Shown: positions 17,016 through 26,629, counted from the stretch's first letter. The stretch is DNA of 39,948 bases from Paracoccus sp. (in: a-proteobacteria) (GCF_030538655.1 NZ_JAUNTO010000023.1:1-39948), one strand, 5' to 3'. The notes: a model not told the origin generated them from the sequence alone. Translations and numbers: made by a program.

Positions 17016-17654
17016 ATGTCCTGGACGGATGAGCGGGTCGAGACGCTAAAGCGCATGTGGGCCGAGGGTCAGTCGGCCTCGGCCATTGCCAAGGAACTGG
17101 GCGGCGTCACACGCAACGCCGTGATCGGCAAGGTCCACCGGCTGGGCCTGTCGAACCGCAGCGAAGAACCCGAAGCCGCGCCCAAGGCAGCGGAACCCGC
17201 GCCTGCCCCGGTCGCCGCCAAACCGGCCGAGCCAGAGCCAGAGCGCAAGCCCGCCGCCAAAAAGGCAGCCCCCGCCGCCAAGGCACCGGACCCCGCGCCC
17301 GAGCCGCCCGGACCCACCCCCGAGCCCAAGGTCGAGGCGGAACCGGCGATCCCGGCCTTTGTGCCCGTGCAGCGTCGCCCCATCGTGCCAGCGGGCCAGC
17401 CGCTGCCACCGCAGCCCTCTGCCAATGAAATCAGCCCCGAGGCTTTGGCCGAAGTGCGCGAGGTCGAGAAAAAGGCCCGCAAGCTGTCGCTGATGGAGCT
17501 GACAGAACGCACCTGCAAATGGCCGATCGGCGATCCGGCCACGGAAAAATTCTGGTTCTGCGGCCTGCCCTCGGTGTCAGGCAAACCCTATTGTGAAGCG
17601 CATGTCGGCGTTGCCTTCCAACCGATGAGCGCGCGTCGCGACCGCAGGCGGTGA
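17016..17654 (+). CDS. gcrA: GcrA cell-cycle regulator
   Basis: A transcription factor of alphaproteobacteria that binds sigma70-RNA polymerase and promoters carrying methylated GANTC sites set by CcrM. The N-terminal DNA-binding domain (1-45) begins MSWTDERVETLKRMWAEGQS and contains SASAIAKELGGVTRNAVIGKV. A long Ala/Pro/Glu-rich linker (about 50-135) follows, then the C-terminal sigma-binding domain with CKWPIGDP, FWFCGLPS and PYCEAHVGVAF. ATG 17016 is chosen over ATG 17007 because GAGGG (17002-17006) lies 9 bases upstream of the former and directly touches the latter. At 212 residues it is longer than the Caulobacter protein because of the linker. Confidence 0.95.
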   Translation: MSWTDERVETLKRMWAEGQSASAIAKELGGVTRNAVIGKVHRLGLSNRSEEPEAAPKAAEPAPAPVAAKPAEPEPERKPAAKKAAPAAKAPDPAPEPPGPTPEPKVEAEPAIPAFVPVQRRPIVPAGQPLPPQPSANEISPEALAEVREVEKKARKLSLMELTERTCKWPIGDPATEKFWFCGLPSVSGKPYCEAHVGVAFQPMSARRDRRR

Positions 17655-17679
17655 ACGACCGCCCCCATGCAGACCAGAC

Positions 17680-17700
17680 GACGCCCCTTGACGGGGCGTC
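17680..17700. terminator. Hairpin between gcrA and M48 peptidase genes
   Basis: Perfect 8-bp arms GACGCCCC (17680-17687) and GGGGCGTC (17693-17700) with a 5-base loop lie 26 bp after the gcrA stop. The right arm overlaps the stop codon of the convergent M48 gene (17699-17701). Only TTTT at 17706-17709 follows on the plus strand, so it is a plausible but imperfect terminator. Confidence 0.55.
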
Positions 17701-18733
17701 AGCCATTTTGGCGGGCATAGTCGCGTATCTGCCGCGCCCGCTCGTCCGACGCTGGATGACTGGATAACCATGCTGGTCCCTGTGATCCATATTCCTGCTG
17801 CAACTGGTCAAAAAATCGCGCCAGTGCCGCACCGTCATAGCCCGCCTCTGTCGCGATCCTGACGCCCATACGGTCGGCCTCGGCCTCATGCTGGCGGGAA
17901 TAGGACAGCGACAGCATCGCATTCCCTTCGCGGAGCATATCGCTCAACAATGGGCCGGGATCACCGGCGATCAGCGCGATCAGCAAATAGGTTGTCCCGG
18001 CCCGGTAAAGCTGCGTCAGGATATGCTGCTCTGACACATGTGCCAACTCGTGGCCCAGCACGCCCGCAAGAATATCGGCATCGTCAAAGTCCTGAACCAG
18101 TTGATCGGTTATCACGACAGTGCCGCCGGGCATGGCAAAGGCATTTGGCCCGACCGCCGGCAGATCGCGAAACAGCAATCGGTAATCGCCCCCGGGCGCA
18201 GGTGGCGCATGGCGCACAAGATCGTCAAAGATCGCCTGAACTTGTTGGCGCTTTGCATCATCCAAAGCTGATTTATCCGCCAGCACACGGTCCAGCATCT
18301 CGACATTGCTGCGATCAATCGCCCAGACGACCGAATCAGGGGTTACGGCAACGGCCAGCGCGACAATGACACCAACGCCCCATTTCCAGATTCCCCATGC
18401 AAAGACCAAACAGCCAAGTGCGAACACCATCAGCCGGGGATGCCACGCCTTTGCCCAGCTCAGCCAGCGATCCGGGCGCATACTGTCCAGAGAGGCCAGG
18501 TCGCTGCCTGTCGCCGCCTCGAACAGCCAACCGTTATCCAGATAAACCAATGCAGGAGAATCCGGCATATGCTCGACCCGCAGCACCGTGCCGCCAGTCA
18601 GCAAAACGTTCTGATCGTCCAGCACCTTCGCATCAGCGCCACGCCAGACCAGACGGGCAGCCATGCGACGAGAGCTTTGCGGCGCAAAGGCCACCCCCGC
18701 CGCATGGCCATCAGGATCAGATGGCGATCCCAA
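17699..18733 (-). CDS. M48-family membrane zinc metallopeptidase
   Basis: A 344-residue membrane-bound protease. The zinc site is HELAH (His228 and His232) within GVLGHELAHVSEQH, with the third ligand in RQHEAEADRMG, as in HtpX/BepA-type peptidases. One or two membrane helices precede it (about 105-135: FALGCLVFAWG followed by WGVGVIVALAVAV). The TTG at 18733 is chosen because AAGGGG lies 6 bases upstream; the coding region then overlaps the end of the yjgN gene by 17 bp, which suggests coupled translation. YjgN and an M48 peptidase in tandem are a recurrent pair, which points to a joint membrane role. The substrate is unknown. Confidence 0.85.
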   Translation of the reverse strand: MGSPSDPDGHAAGVAFAPQSSRRMAARLVWRGADAKVLDDQNVLLTGGTVLRVEHMPDSPALVYLDNGWLFEAATGSDLASLDSMRPDRWLSWAKAWHPRLMVFALGCLVFAWGIWKWGVGVIVALAVAVTPDSVVWAIDRSNVEMLDRVLADKSALDDAKRQQVQAIFDDLVRHAPPAPGGDYRLLFRDLPAVGPNAFAMPGGTVVITDQLVQDFDDADILAGVLGHELAHVSEQHILTQLYRAGTTYLLIALIAGDPGPLLSDMLREGNAMLSLSYSRQHEAEADRMGVRIATEAGYDGAALARFFDQLQQEYGSQGPAWLSSHPASDERARQIRDYARQNG

Positions 18734-19841
18734 GATCGACCCCTTCGATATCAGTATACGCATCGCCAAGCGCAGACATCTTGCCCGTTTCCGTGCCGAT
18801 AAACTGATCCAGCGATCCGACGACAATCACCTGTGTGCTGTCAGCAAGATAGCGGGACATGCGCACATGCGCCCACGGCAGCATCAGACCCAGAGTGCAA
18901 ACGACCACGATGGCATTGCTGAGCGCGATCCACATCAGTCGCATCGGCGCAATATTCGAGACAAAGCGATGTTCGCCTGCCAGCGTCGTGTTCGCATAAA
19001 CCGCATTGCGCAAAAACGCCTGATAAACAAACGCCGCAGGCAGCACAGCGACAAAAAGCACCACATACATCAGCATCATGTGGATAATCATCCCCTCATC
19101 AGGCCCCAGGCCATATTGAGACAAAAAGATGAAATCGCTTATCAGCGCCGGACCGCCAACCACAACAAACCCGACAACCAGCGCAATGATCGCCCAACCT
19201 GCGGCCATCAGAAACGCACGATAGAACGGCCAGATCGGGCTGTCGAAGGCAAAACGCGCGGTGCCATAGCGGCTGTTGCCGATGGTATAGCGATGAACGG
19301 CTCGTGCGACGAACGGCCATGTGGTATACAGCGTCAACATAGACAGCAGCGGATACAGCATGAACACCAGAAATGCCCGGCCATAGCTGCCTTCAAAGCC
19401 GAAGCGCACCCCGGAAAAGCTGGTCATACGCGCATTGAACGCCAGCGCCCGGTTCAACAGCCACGGCAATGCAATCAGCAGGGCAAGTGCCACAAAAATA
19501 TTAAGGATCGGGATGGCCATCAAGATCAGGCCGATCACGACGATAATTCGCCCGATCAGAATTTGCTGCCCCGTTGCATGGTAATCAAAGCGCCGCCCAT
19601 CAATCACTGTATGCTGCGCGAAATAGCGCCGCCTGCGCACCTTGGCCCATGCCGAGTAAATTCCAAGTGTAACAATAGACAGCAAGATATTGACAATCCA
19701 TATCCCGAAATAAGTCTTTGCACTGCCGGTAAACTGCACCTGAAGCGTTTGTTTCTGATCCAACGGATTAACTCTCACAAAATCGTGTTCCTGATGGCGC
19801 GCTCTTATCCGCAGAGCCAGCGCAGGTAAAGTATGTTTCAT
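18717..19841 (-). CDS. YjgN/DUF898 family multi-pass membrane protein
   Basis: A 374-residue integral membrane protein. VQFTGSAKTYFGIWIVNILLS and VTLGIYSAWAKVRRRRYF are the hallmark of DUF898, and several further hydrophobic segments follow with a related WAHVRMSRYLAD motif near the C-terminus. The function is not established. The start is uncertain: ATG 19841 has no clear ribosome site, whereas an in-frame GTG at 19778 has AGGA 10 bases upstream and would leave the usual short N-terminus before FTGS. It is co-directional and overlapping with the M48 peptidase gene, so the two are probably one unit. Confidence 0.83.
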   Translation of the reverse strand: MKHTLPALALRIRARHQEHDFVRVNPLDQKQTLQVQFTGSAKTYFGIWIVNILLSIVTLGIYSAWAKVRRRRYFAQHTVIDGRRFDYHATGQQILIGRIIVVIGLILMAIPILNIFVALALLIALPWLLNRALAFNARMTSFSGVRFGFEGSYGRAFLVFMLYPLLSMLTLYTTWPFVARAVHRYTIGNSRYGTARFAFDSPIWPFYRAFLMAAGWAIIALVVGFVVVGGPALISDFIFLSQYGLGPDEGMIIHMMLMYVVLFVAVLPAAFVYQAFLRNAVYANTTLAGEHRFVSNIAPMRLMWIALSNAIVVVCTLGLMLPWAHVRMSRYLADSTQVIVVGSLDQFIGTETGKMSALGDAYTDIEGVDLGIAI

Positions 19842-20023
19842 GCATTTGGCTTAACAAAGCTGAAAGCGCTTTGGGCACCCGCACGCCCCCCTCCCCCCCG
19901 CTGACAGAGGCGCGGCAGGCTCTGCTTTTGCGGGCAAAATCGGCGACAGAATAAAAACTTTACCTCGCTAACGCTTTGTTAACTCGACTGATCTAGAGAG
20001 CACCTTATGTAAGGGTGAAGGCC
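19842..20023. promoter_or_regulatory. Divergent promoter region with paired inverted repeats and poly-C tract
   Basis: The gap between yjgN (minus) and a hypothetical gene (plus) contains TTAACAAAGC (19851-19860) and its exact reverse complement GCTTTGTTAA (19973-19982), placed near each gene start. ACTTTACC (19957-19964) also has a reverse-complement partner, GGTAAAGT, at 19825-19832 just inside the yjgN 5' end. A C6-T-C7 run occupies 19886-19899. Such paired sites in a divergent region suggest binding sites of a shared regulator, but none is encoded beside it. Confidence 0.4.
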
Positions 20024-20635
20024 ATGTATCTGATCGCGATATTCACAACGCTTTGTGGACTGTCGGTTTTGACGCAACATGCCGGGCCGGGGCTGACTGT
20101 CACGCTCTGGCTGGCAACAGGTGCCGCAATATTGCGGTGCAGGTGTGGTATCGCCATGGCAGATCCCCGCCGTTCACGCCCCCCGGACCTGAAGGCAATG
20201 GCCGACCGCCTGCGCGACGGGCTGGATGCGAATGCCGCGATGGTCGCACAGGCGGCACGGGAATGCGGTGAGGGCAACGACCATGCCCTGCGCGATCATG
20301 TTCTAAGATTTTGCCAGCACGCCTTGCAGCGCGACGACATCTGCGCGCTGGCCCATCACAACAGTTCGCTGGCAAATGAATTCCGGTCGTGGCTGGGGGA
20401 CGATCTGATCGCACATATCCGCCTGCATATCCTGCCCCGGTCAGCCTCGCTGCCTCGGCCCCCACTGATGGCGGATGCCCGGCTGATCGCCCATGCGCGG
20501 CGTCACGGCTGGCTGGCGCCGACAACTCTGGCCCTGTCATGTGCGGGCAGCCCTGCCCCGAAACCCCGGACACCCGCAACGTCGCCTGAAACTGACAGGC
20601 GCTCGGCTCTGGTCATGGCGGCGGGCGTTGGGTAA
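20024..20635 (+). CDS. Hypothetical protein with N-terminal membrane anchor
   Basis: I do not recognise this 203-residue protein. It starts with a hydrophobic stretch ([16 protein letters not shown] and, after a short break, [14 protein letters not shown]), then a soluble region rich in His, Ala and Arg, with [16 protein letters not shown] and [17 protein letters not shown] likely helical. The C-terminal 30 residues are Pro/Thr-rich and look disordered. Codon use is GC-rich at third positions, as in its neighbours, which supports real coding. ATG 20024 has AAGG close upstream; a GTG at 20015 is the alternative. It lies 28 bp before metG in the same direction, so the two may share a transcript. 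Confidence 0.6.
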   Translation: MYLIAIFTTLCGLSVLTQHAGPGLTVTLWLATGAAILRCRCGIAMADPRRSRPPDLKAMADRLRDGLDANAAMVAQAARECGEGNDHALRDHVLRFCQHALQRDDICALAHHNSSLANEFRSWLGDDLIAHIRLHILPRSASLPRPPLMADARLIAHARRHGWLAPTTLALSCAGSPAPKPRTPATSPETDRRSALVMAAGVG

Positions 20636-20663
20636 ACACGCGCAAACCTTACAGGACACGCGC

Positions 20664-22373
20664 ATGGCCCGGCATCTTATCACCTCTGCCATTCCTTATA
20701 TCAACGGCATCAAACATCTGGGCAATCTGGTCGGCAGCCAGTTGCCCGCAGATCTTTACGCCCGCTATCTGCGCGGGCGCGGGCATGAGGTGATGTTCAT
20801 CTGCGCCACCGACGAACACGGCACCCCCGCCGAACTGGCCGCGGCCAAGGCGGGCCTGCCAGTCGCGGAATATTGTGCGCAGATGCACGAAACGCAGGCC
20901 GCGCTGGCGCAGGGCTTTGGCCTGTCCTTTGACCACTTCGGCCGTTCCTCCAGCGAGCGTAATCACATCCTGACCCAGCATTTCGCCGGCAAGCTAGCCG
21001 AAAACGGCCTGATCCGCGAAGTTAGCGAGCGTCAGGTCTACTCCATTGACGACAAACGTTTTCTGCCCGACCGCTATATCGAGGGCACCTGCCCCAACTG
21101 CGGCTATGACAAGGCGCGCGGCGATCAATGCGAAAACTGCACGAAACAGCTTGACCCGACCGACCTGATCGACCCGCGCAGCGCCATCAGCGGCAGCACC
21201 AACCTTGAGGTGCGCGAGACCAAGCACCTCTATCTGCGCCAGTCCGCCCTGAAGGATCAGATCGCCGCGTGGATCGACAGCAAGACCGACTGGCCGATCC
21301 TGACCACCTCGATCGCGAAAAAATGGCTGAACGACGGCGATGGCTTGCAGGATCGCGGCATCACCCGCGATCTGCACTGGGGCATCCCGGTGAAAAAGGG
21401 CGACCAGCCCTGGCCGGGGATGGAAGGCAAGGTGTTCTACGTCTGGTTCGATGCCCCTATCGAATATATCGCCGCGACCGCCGAATGGGCTGACAAGACC
21501 GGCGGCGATTGGGAACGCTGGTGGCGCACCGACAAGGGCGCGGATGACGTGACCTACACCGAGTTCATGGGCAAGGATAACGTGCCCTTCCACACGCTGT
21601 CTTTCCCGGCCACAATCATCGGCTCGGGCGAGCCGTGGAAGCTGGTCGATTACATCAAATCCTTCAACTACCTGACCTATGATGGCGGGCAGTTTTCGAC
21701 CAGCCAGGGGCGCGGCGTGTTCATGGATCACGCGCTGGACATCCTGCCAGCCGATTACTGGCGCTGGTGGCTACTGTCTCACGCCCCGGAATCGGGCGAC
21801 AGCGAATTCACCTGGGACAATTTCCAGCAATCGGTGAACAAGGATCTGGCCGACGTCCTGGGCAATTTCGTCAGCCGCATCACCAAATTCAGCCGCAGCA
21901 AATTCGGCGAAACCATTCCCGAGGGCGGCGCCTACGGCCCCGAGGAAACCGCGCTGATCGACGCCCTGACCGCCCGCATCCGCGCCTATGAGAGCTTTAT
22001 GGAGGCGATGGAGGTGCGCAAGGCTGCGTCGGAACTGCGCGCGATCTGGGTGCTTGGCAACGAATATCTGCAAAGCGCCGCGCCGTGGTCCACCTTCAAG
22101 ACCGACCCGGAACGGGCGGCGATGCAGGTGCGGCTGGGGCTGAACCTGATCCGGCTTTACGCGGTGCTGTCGGCCCCGTTCATCCCATTCGCCGCCGACA
22201 CCATGCTGGCCGCGATGCAGACCGACAACCGCGACTGGCCCGGCGATGTGGCGCAGGCGCTGACCACGCTGCCCCCCGGCCATGCCTTCACCACGCCCGA
22301 GGTGCTGTTCGCCAAGATCGCCGACGAACAGCGCGAGGATTGGGCCGAACGGTTCAAGGGGGTCCGCTCGTAA
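20664..22373 (+). CDS. metG: Methionyl-tRNA synthetase
   Basis: A class I aminoacyl-tRNA synthetase of 569 residues that charges tRNA-Met. The HIGH-like motif is HLGN (18-21), a single zinc knuckle has Cys143, Cys146, Cys156 and Cys159, and the second signature is read as QFSTSQ (343-348), a departure from KMSKS in which the lysine is lost. The C-terminal dimerisation domain of E. coli MetRS is absent, as in many shorter bacterial forms. ATG 20664 is preceded by AGGA; the frame is open upstream but that part lies inside the preceding gene. The two-lysine loss deserves a check but is matched by FSTS-type variants in other MetRS lineages. Confidence 0.94.
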   Translation: MARHLITSAIPYINGIKHLGNLVGSQLPADLYARYLRGRGHEVMFICATDEHGTPAELAAAKAGLPVAEYCAQMHETQAALAQGFGLSFDHFGRSSSERNHILTQHFAGKLAENGLIREVSERQVYSIDDKRFLPDRYIEGTCPNCGYDKARGDQCENCTKQLDPTDLIDPRSAISGSTNLEVRETKHLYLRQSALKDQIAAWIDSKTDWPILTTSIAKKWLNDGDGLQDRGITRDLHWGIPVKKGDQPWPGMEGKVFYVWFDAPIEYIAATAEWADKTGGDWERWWRTDKGADDVTYTEFMGKDNVPFHTLSFPATIIGSGEPWKLVDYIKSFNYLTYDGGQFSTSQGRGVFMDHALDILPADYWRWWLLSHAPESGDSEFTWDNFQQSVNKDLADVLGNFVSRITKFSRSKFGETIPEGGAYGPEETALIDALTARIRAYESFMEAMEVRKAASELRAIWVLGNEYLQSAAPWSTFKTDPERAAMQVRLGLNLIRLYAVLSAPFIPFAADTMLAAMQTDNRDWPGDVAQALTTLPPGHAFTTPEVLFAKIADEQREDWAERFKGVRS

Positions 22374-22634
22374 CCGCCGCGTCAGACAAGATACCGCCTG
22401 CGCCCTGTGCGGGTGGGACGATGCGGCAGCTGGTCTTAGCAGGGCAAAGGGCGCTTGGCGGGCTATGGTATCGTGCCTGTGGCGCAGCGCTCTTTTGCGT
22501 GCAACATTGGCGACCGCGGGACACGTGTCTTATCCGGCCCCCACGCATTATGACCCCGGCCCCACCCGGATCACAACCAAGGGGCAGCACGCTGACAGCG
22601 GCTGCCGCATCCGCCAGATGTAAGGCCGCGCCGC

Positions 22635-23396
22635 ATGACCATCACCCCCGAACTGATCGCGTTCTGGCTGATCGCCGCCGTTGCGGCCTGGGTGCAGACG
22701 CAGGCCGGGTTCGCGCTTGGGTTGATCCTGATGGGCGCGGTCGGGGCGCTGGGGCTGATGCCGGTGCCGCAGGCGGCGGCTGTCACCTCGGTTCTGGTGG
22801 TGATGCATGGCGTCACCGTGCTGCTGCGCGGCTGGCGGGCGGCTGACCTGCGGGTGCTGGCCGCGCTGCTGATCGGCGCGCTGCCGGGGATTGTCGTCGG
22901 TTATGTGCTGCTCAGCTGGCTGGCGGGGTCAACGGTTGCCGGGCTGCAACTGTTGCTGGGGCTGGTCATCGCCGGATCGGCGCTGCAACTGGCATGGCGG
23001 CCGGGCACCATCGAACAACCGACCAGCCCGCCGGTGATGACCGTGACCGGGTTCAGCGGCGGCATTCTGGGCGGGCTGTTCGCCACATCCGGCCCGCCGG
23101 TGATCTGGCAACTGTATCGCCAGCCGATGGCCCTGCACACCGTGCGCACCACGCTGCTGGCGTTCTTTTTCGTGACGCAGGTGTTCCGACTGGGCGTGGT
23201 GATCGCCAGCGGCGGCCTGACCCTGCCCTTGCTGGTGACAGCCACCGGGGCCGCCCCGGCGGTGCTGCTGGGCACATGGATCGCGCGCCGCTTTCCGCCG
23301 CCGGTGTCCCCCGCAACGATCCGCAAGGTGGCCTTGGTGCTGCTGTTTGCCTCGGGCGCGTCGATGGTGATCACGGGGCTGACACGCCTGCTGTAA
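22635..23396 (+). CDS. TauE/SafE-family permease
   Basis: A 253-residue inner-membrane protein with about eight hydrophobic segments in two halves. The glycine-rich repeats AWVQTQAGFALGLILMG and FSGGILGGLFATSGPPVIWQLY are the typical marks of the TauE/SafE (DUF81) family, which moves sulfite, sulfonates or other small organic anions. No sulfur-metabolism genes are nearby, so the substrate is open. The ribosome site before ATG 22635 is weak. The 261 bp between metG and this gene show no gene or recognisable riboswitch. Confidence 0.85.
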   Translation: MTITPELIAFWLIAAVAAWVQTQAGFALGLILMGAVGALGLMPVPQAAAVTSVLVVMHGVTVLLRGWRAADLRVLAALLIGALPGIVVGYVLLSWLAGSTVAGLQLLLGLVIAGSALQLAWRPGTIEQPTSPPVMTVTGFSGGILGGLFATSGPPVIWQLYRQPMALHTVRTTLLAFFFVTQVFRLGVVIASGGLTLPLLVTATGAAPAVLLGTWIARRFPPPVSPATIRKVALVLLFASGASMVITGLTRLL

Positions 23397-23552
23397 TCCG
23401 TGTCATTTAAGTAACAGTTGCGCCGGGCGGGCGGGCCTCTGCTTGCCGCGACCGCCCCTCGCGCCTATTCCCGAGAAAATTACCCAGGAAATGGCAGCGG
23501 TCTTGGCTGGCACTCTCAGGCAACAATCCAACCCCTTTGCCGGAGCCGCACC

Positions 23553-25598
23553 ATGCCGCACGCCCGCCCTGCCCTTCGCCGCACTCTTTTGTCGCTGACC
23601 GCGCTGACCTGTCCCGCCCTTGCCGCCGCGCAAGACGCACAGCCGACGGTTCTGCAAGAAATCGTCATCACCGCCTCGGGCTTTGAACAGAACGTCGCCG
23701 ATGCCCCCGCCAGCATCACCGTGATTTCCGGCGAAGAACTGGCGCGGCGCAATATCACCACCCTGACCGATGCGTTGCGTGACGTTCAGGGCGTGGCCGT
23801 CACCGGCATTGCCAACGAACAGGACATCAACATCCGCGGTCTGGGCGGCGGCTATACGCTGATCCTTGTGGACGGCAAGCGGCAAGGCACCCGCGAAGCG
23901 CGCGTCAACGGCGCCGCCGGGATCGAGCAGAGCTTTATCCCCCCCGTCTCCGCCATTGAACGGATCGAGGTGGTGCGCGGGCCGATGTCGTCGTTGTATG
24001 GGTCTGACGCCATGGGCGGCGTGGTGAACATCATCACCAAGCCGGTGTCCGATGTCTGGGGCGGGTCGGTTACTGTCGAAGGGACTGTGCCGGAACATAA
24101 CAGAGACAGTTCCTCGCGGCAGTTGTCATTTTCGGCCAACGGTCCGCTGATCGCCGATCAGCTTGGTCTGCAAATCTGGGGCCGCGTCTATGACCGGACC
24201 GAGGCGCGGATCGTGGACGGTCTGCGCGGGCGCGATCAATTCGACCTGACCGGCCGCCTGACATGGGCAATCAACCCTGAACACGAACTGCGCTTTGAGG
24301 CCGGGCGTTCACGGATCGAGGACACCGGCCGCGTCGGGCGCACCATCGCCGAAACCGTGAACGGCGTGGCCCAGAACGACAGCGTGCAGGTGAACACCCG
24401 CGAACATGCCTCGCTGACCTATGGCGGCCAGTGGGGCAATGTGACCAGCGATATTTCGCTGCTGCGCGAGGTCGGGCAGCGCAAGACCTATTCCGGCAAC
24501 GGCTCGCTTTTGTCAGTATCCATGCGCCAGCCCGAGGTGACGAACACCGTTCTGGACGCCAAGTTCACCGCGCCGCTGGAATGGCGGGGGCAGCATCAAC
24601 TGGTCTTCGGCGGCCAGTATAACCACACCGGCATCGCGGATCAGAACCCCGGCCTGAACGACGGTGTGACCTATGATTTCAGCACCGCGCAATGGGCGCT
24701 GTTCGTCGAAGACGAATGGCGGCTGCGCGAGGATTTCGCGCTGACGCTGGGGATGCGCTATAACGATCACCGTGAATTCGGCAGCAAGATCACGCCGCGC
24801 ATTTATGGTGTCTGGAACGCCAGCCCGGAACTGACGCTTAAAGGCGGCGTCACCACCGGCTATCGCGCACCGTCGATCCGTTCGATCGTGCCAGGCTATT
24901 ACTACACCACGCAGCGCGGTGCCGGGGTGATCGTGTCGAACCCCGACCTGAAGCCCGAAGAAAGCACCAACTATGAACTGGCGGCGCTGTATGAGGCATC
25001 GGGCTGGAGCGTCGGCGCCACCCTGTTCCGCACCGATTTCAAGAACAAGATCGAAAGCTATAACACCGGCACGCCGATCGTCATTGATGGCACCAGCTAT
25101 AACCGCTGGGATTGGATGAATGTGGGCGAGGCGGTGATCCAGGGCGCTGAACTGACCGCCGACTGGGATGCGACCGATGCGCTGACGCTGCGCGCCTCTT
25201 ACAGCTTGACCGATTCCGAACAGAAAACCGGCACCTTTGCCGGTCTGCCGCTGGAACGGACGCCCCGCCACATGGCCAGCATTTCGGCGGACTGGGTAAC
25301 GCCGGTTGATGGGCTGGAGGCATGGGGTGCCATCAACTATCACGGGAAAGAGATCAACTCGGGGGCGCGGATCGGCACCAATGGCACGCCCTATGCCTAT
25401 GATGCCGACGGCAATGTCATCGCCTATGAATACGCCTCTTACACGACGGTGGACATCGGGGCCAGCTATCAGGTCACGGACCGGGCGCGGCTGAACGGCG
25501 CGATCTACAACCTGTTCGACTACGAAATTACGTCAGCCAGCAACAACACCGTTGGCGAAGGCCGCCGTCTGTGGCTGGGGCTGACCGCCGAATTCTGA
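23553..25598 (+). CDS. TonB-dependent outer-membrane receptor, FepA/CirA-like
   Basis: A 681-residue outer-membrane receptor for an iron-siderophore or similar ligand. It has a signal peptide (ending ALAAAQ), a TonB-box-like EIVITASG at about 36-43, a plug domain with INIRGLGGGYTLILVDGKR and IERIEVVRGPMSSLYGSDAMGG, and then a 22-strand-type barrel with NPDLKPEESTNYELAALYE and a terminal Phe (GLTAEF) for Bam assembly. Plug motifs point to catecholate receptors such as FepA, CirA or BfeA. GGAG (23542-23545) precedes the ATG. No siderophore synthesis or ABC uptake genes adjoin it, and I see no clear Fur, RirA or Irr site upstream. Confidence 0.9.
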   Translation: MPHARPALRRTLLSLTALTCPALAAAQDAQPTVLQEIVITASGFEQNVADAPASITVISGEELARRNITTLTDALRDVQGVAVTGIANEQDINIRGLGGGYTLILVDGKRQGTREARVNGAAGIEQSFIPPVSAIERIEVVRGPMSSLYGSDAMGGVVNIITKPVSDVWGGSVTVEGTVPEHNRDSSSRQLSFSANGPLIADQLGLQIWGRVYDRTEARIVDGLRGRDQFDLTGRLTWAINPEHELRFEAGRSRIEDTGRVGRTIAETVNGVAQNDSVQVNTREHASLTYGGQWGNVTSDISLLREVGQRKTYSGNGSLLSVSMRQPEVTNTVLDAKFTAPLEWRGQHQLVFGGQYNHTGIADQNPGLNDGVTYDFSTAQWALFVEDEWRLREDFALTLGMRYNDHREFGSKITPRIYGVWNASPELTLKGGVTTGYRAPSIRSIVPGYYYTTQRGAGVIVSNPDLKPEESTNYELAALYEASGWSVGATLFRTDFKNKIESYNTGTPIVIDGTSYNRWDWMNVGEAVIQGAELTADWDATDALTLRASYSLTDSEQKTGTFAGLPLERTPRHMASISADWVTPVDGLEAWGAINYHGKEINSGARIGTNGTPYAYDADGNVIAYEYASYTTVDIGASYQVTDRARLNGAIYNLFDYEITSASNNTVGEGRRLWLGLTAEF

Positions 25599-25672
25599 CA
25601 ATTGCGCTGCCCGGCTGGACTTTGGCCGCCGGGCGGGCAAACTGTGGGTCAACGCAAGCGACGGAGACCCGC

Positions 25673-26593
25673 ATGACGCATTGCATCCTGATCGGCGCGC
25701 CGCTGGACGATGGCCAACGGCGCGCCGGTTGCCTGATGGGACCAGCCGCCTATCGCGTGGCCGGGCTGGCGCAGACGCTGACCAATCTGGGCCACACGGT
25801 TGACGACCGCGGCGACGTGCTGCCCGGCGCGCAGGGCGATGAAACCAGCACCAATCCCGCCGTCCACCGCCTGCCTCGGGTAATCGCCTGGACCCGCGCC
25901 CTGTCCGCCGCCGCCGAATCGGCGATAGAGACGGGGCTGCCGATTTTCATGGGCGGCGATCATGCGCTGTCACTGGGCACCGTCGCCGGGGTCGCGGCAC
26001 ATGCGCAGCGTGCCGGGCGGCCCTTGTTCGTGATCTGGCTGGATGCGCACAGCGATTTCCACACCGTTGACAGCACCTCGTCGGGCAATCTGCACGGCAC
26101 GCCGATGGCCTATGCCAGCGGGCGGCCCGGCTTTCCCGGCTTTCCGCCCTTCCCCGCGCCGGTGCCGGGTGCGAACATCTGCATGTTCGGCATCCGCAGT
26201 GTCGATCCCGCCGAACATGCGGCGATGCAGGACACCGACATCACCGTGAACGACATGCGTGTGCTGGACGAACAGGGCATCAGCGTGCCGCTGCGCGCCT
26301 TTCTGGACAGGGTGCGCGCGGCGGGCGGGATGCTGCATGTCTCGCTGGATGTGGATTTTCTGGACCCGTCCATCGCCCCCGCCGTGGGCACCACCGTGCC
26401 CGGCGGCGCCACCTTCCGCGAGGCGCATCTGGTGATGGAGCTGCTGCATGAATCGGGCCTTGTGACCAGCCTCGATCTGGTCGAACTGAACCCGTTTCTG
26501 GACGACCGTGGCCGCACCGCGAAACTGATGGTCGATCTGGTCGCCAGCCTGATGGGCCGAAAGGTGTTCGACCGCCCGACGCGCAGCTATTGA
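25673..26593 (+). CDS. rocF: Arginase
   Basis: A manganese enzyme that splits arginine to ornithine and urea. The 306-residue protein has the metal ligands in order: His97 (GGDHALS), Asp124, His126 and Asp128 (DAHSDFH), and Asp226 and Asp228 (SLDVDFLD). HGTP (141-144) and VGTTVPGG are also arginase-typical and argue against agmatinase. GGAG lies upstream of ATG 25673. It stands apart from the arginine biosynthesis operon, about 11 kb away. It ends 36 bp before tRNA-Leu. Confidence 0.93.
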   Translation: MTHCILIGAPLDDGQRRAGCLMGPAAYRVAGLAQTLTNLGHTVDDRGDVLPGAQGDETSTNPAVHRLPRVIAWTRALSAAAESAIETGLPIFMGGDHALSLGTVAGVAAHAQRAGRPLFVIWLDAHSDFHTVDSTSSGNLHGTPMAYASGRPGFPGFPPFPAPVPGANICMFGIRSVDPAEHAAMQDTDITVNDMRVLDEQGISVPLRAFLDRVRAAGGMLHVSLDVDFLDPSIAPAVGTTVPGGATFREAHLVMELLHESGLVTSLDLVELNPFLDDRGRTAKLMVDLVASLMGRKVFDRPTRSY

Positions 26594-26629
26594 CGCGCGC
26601 GCCTGCGCGGGGCAATTGAGAACCGCCGC

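Noticed and set aside
22374-23552. Cobalamin riboswitch or iron box before the TauE/SafE and TonB-receptor genes
   Set aside because: No B12-box-like sequence and no convincing Fur, RirA or Irr palindrome was found on either strand.
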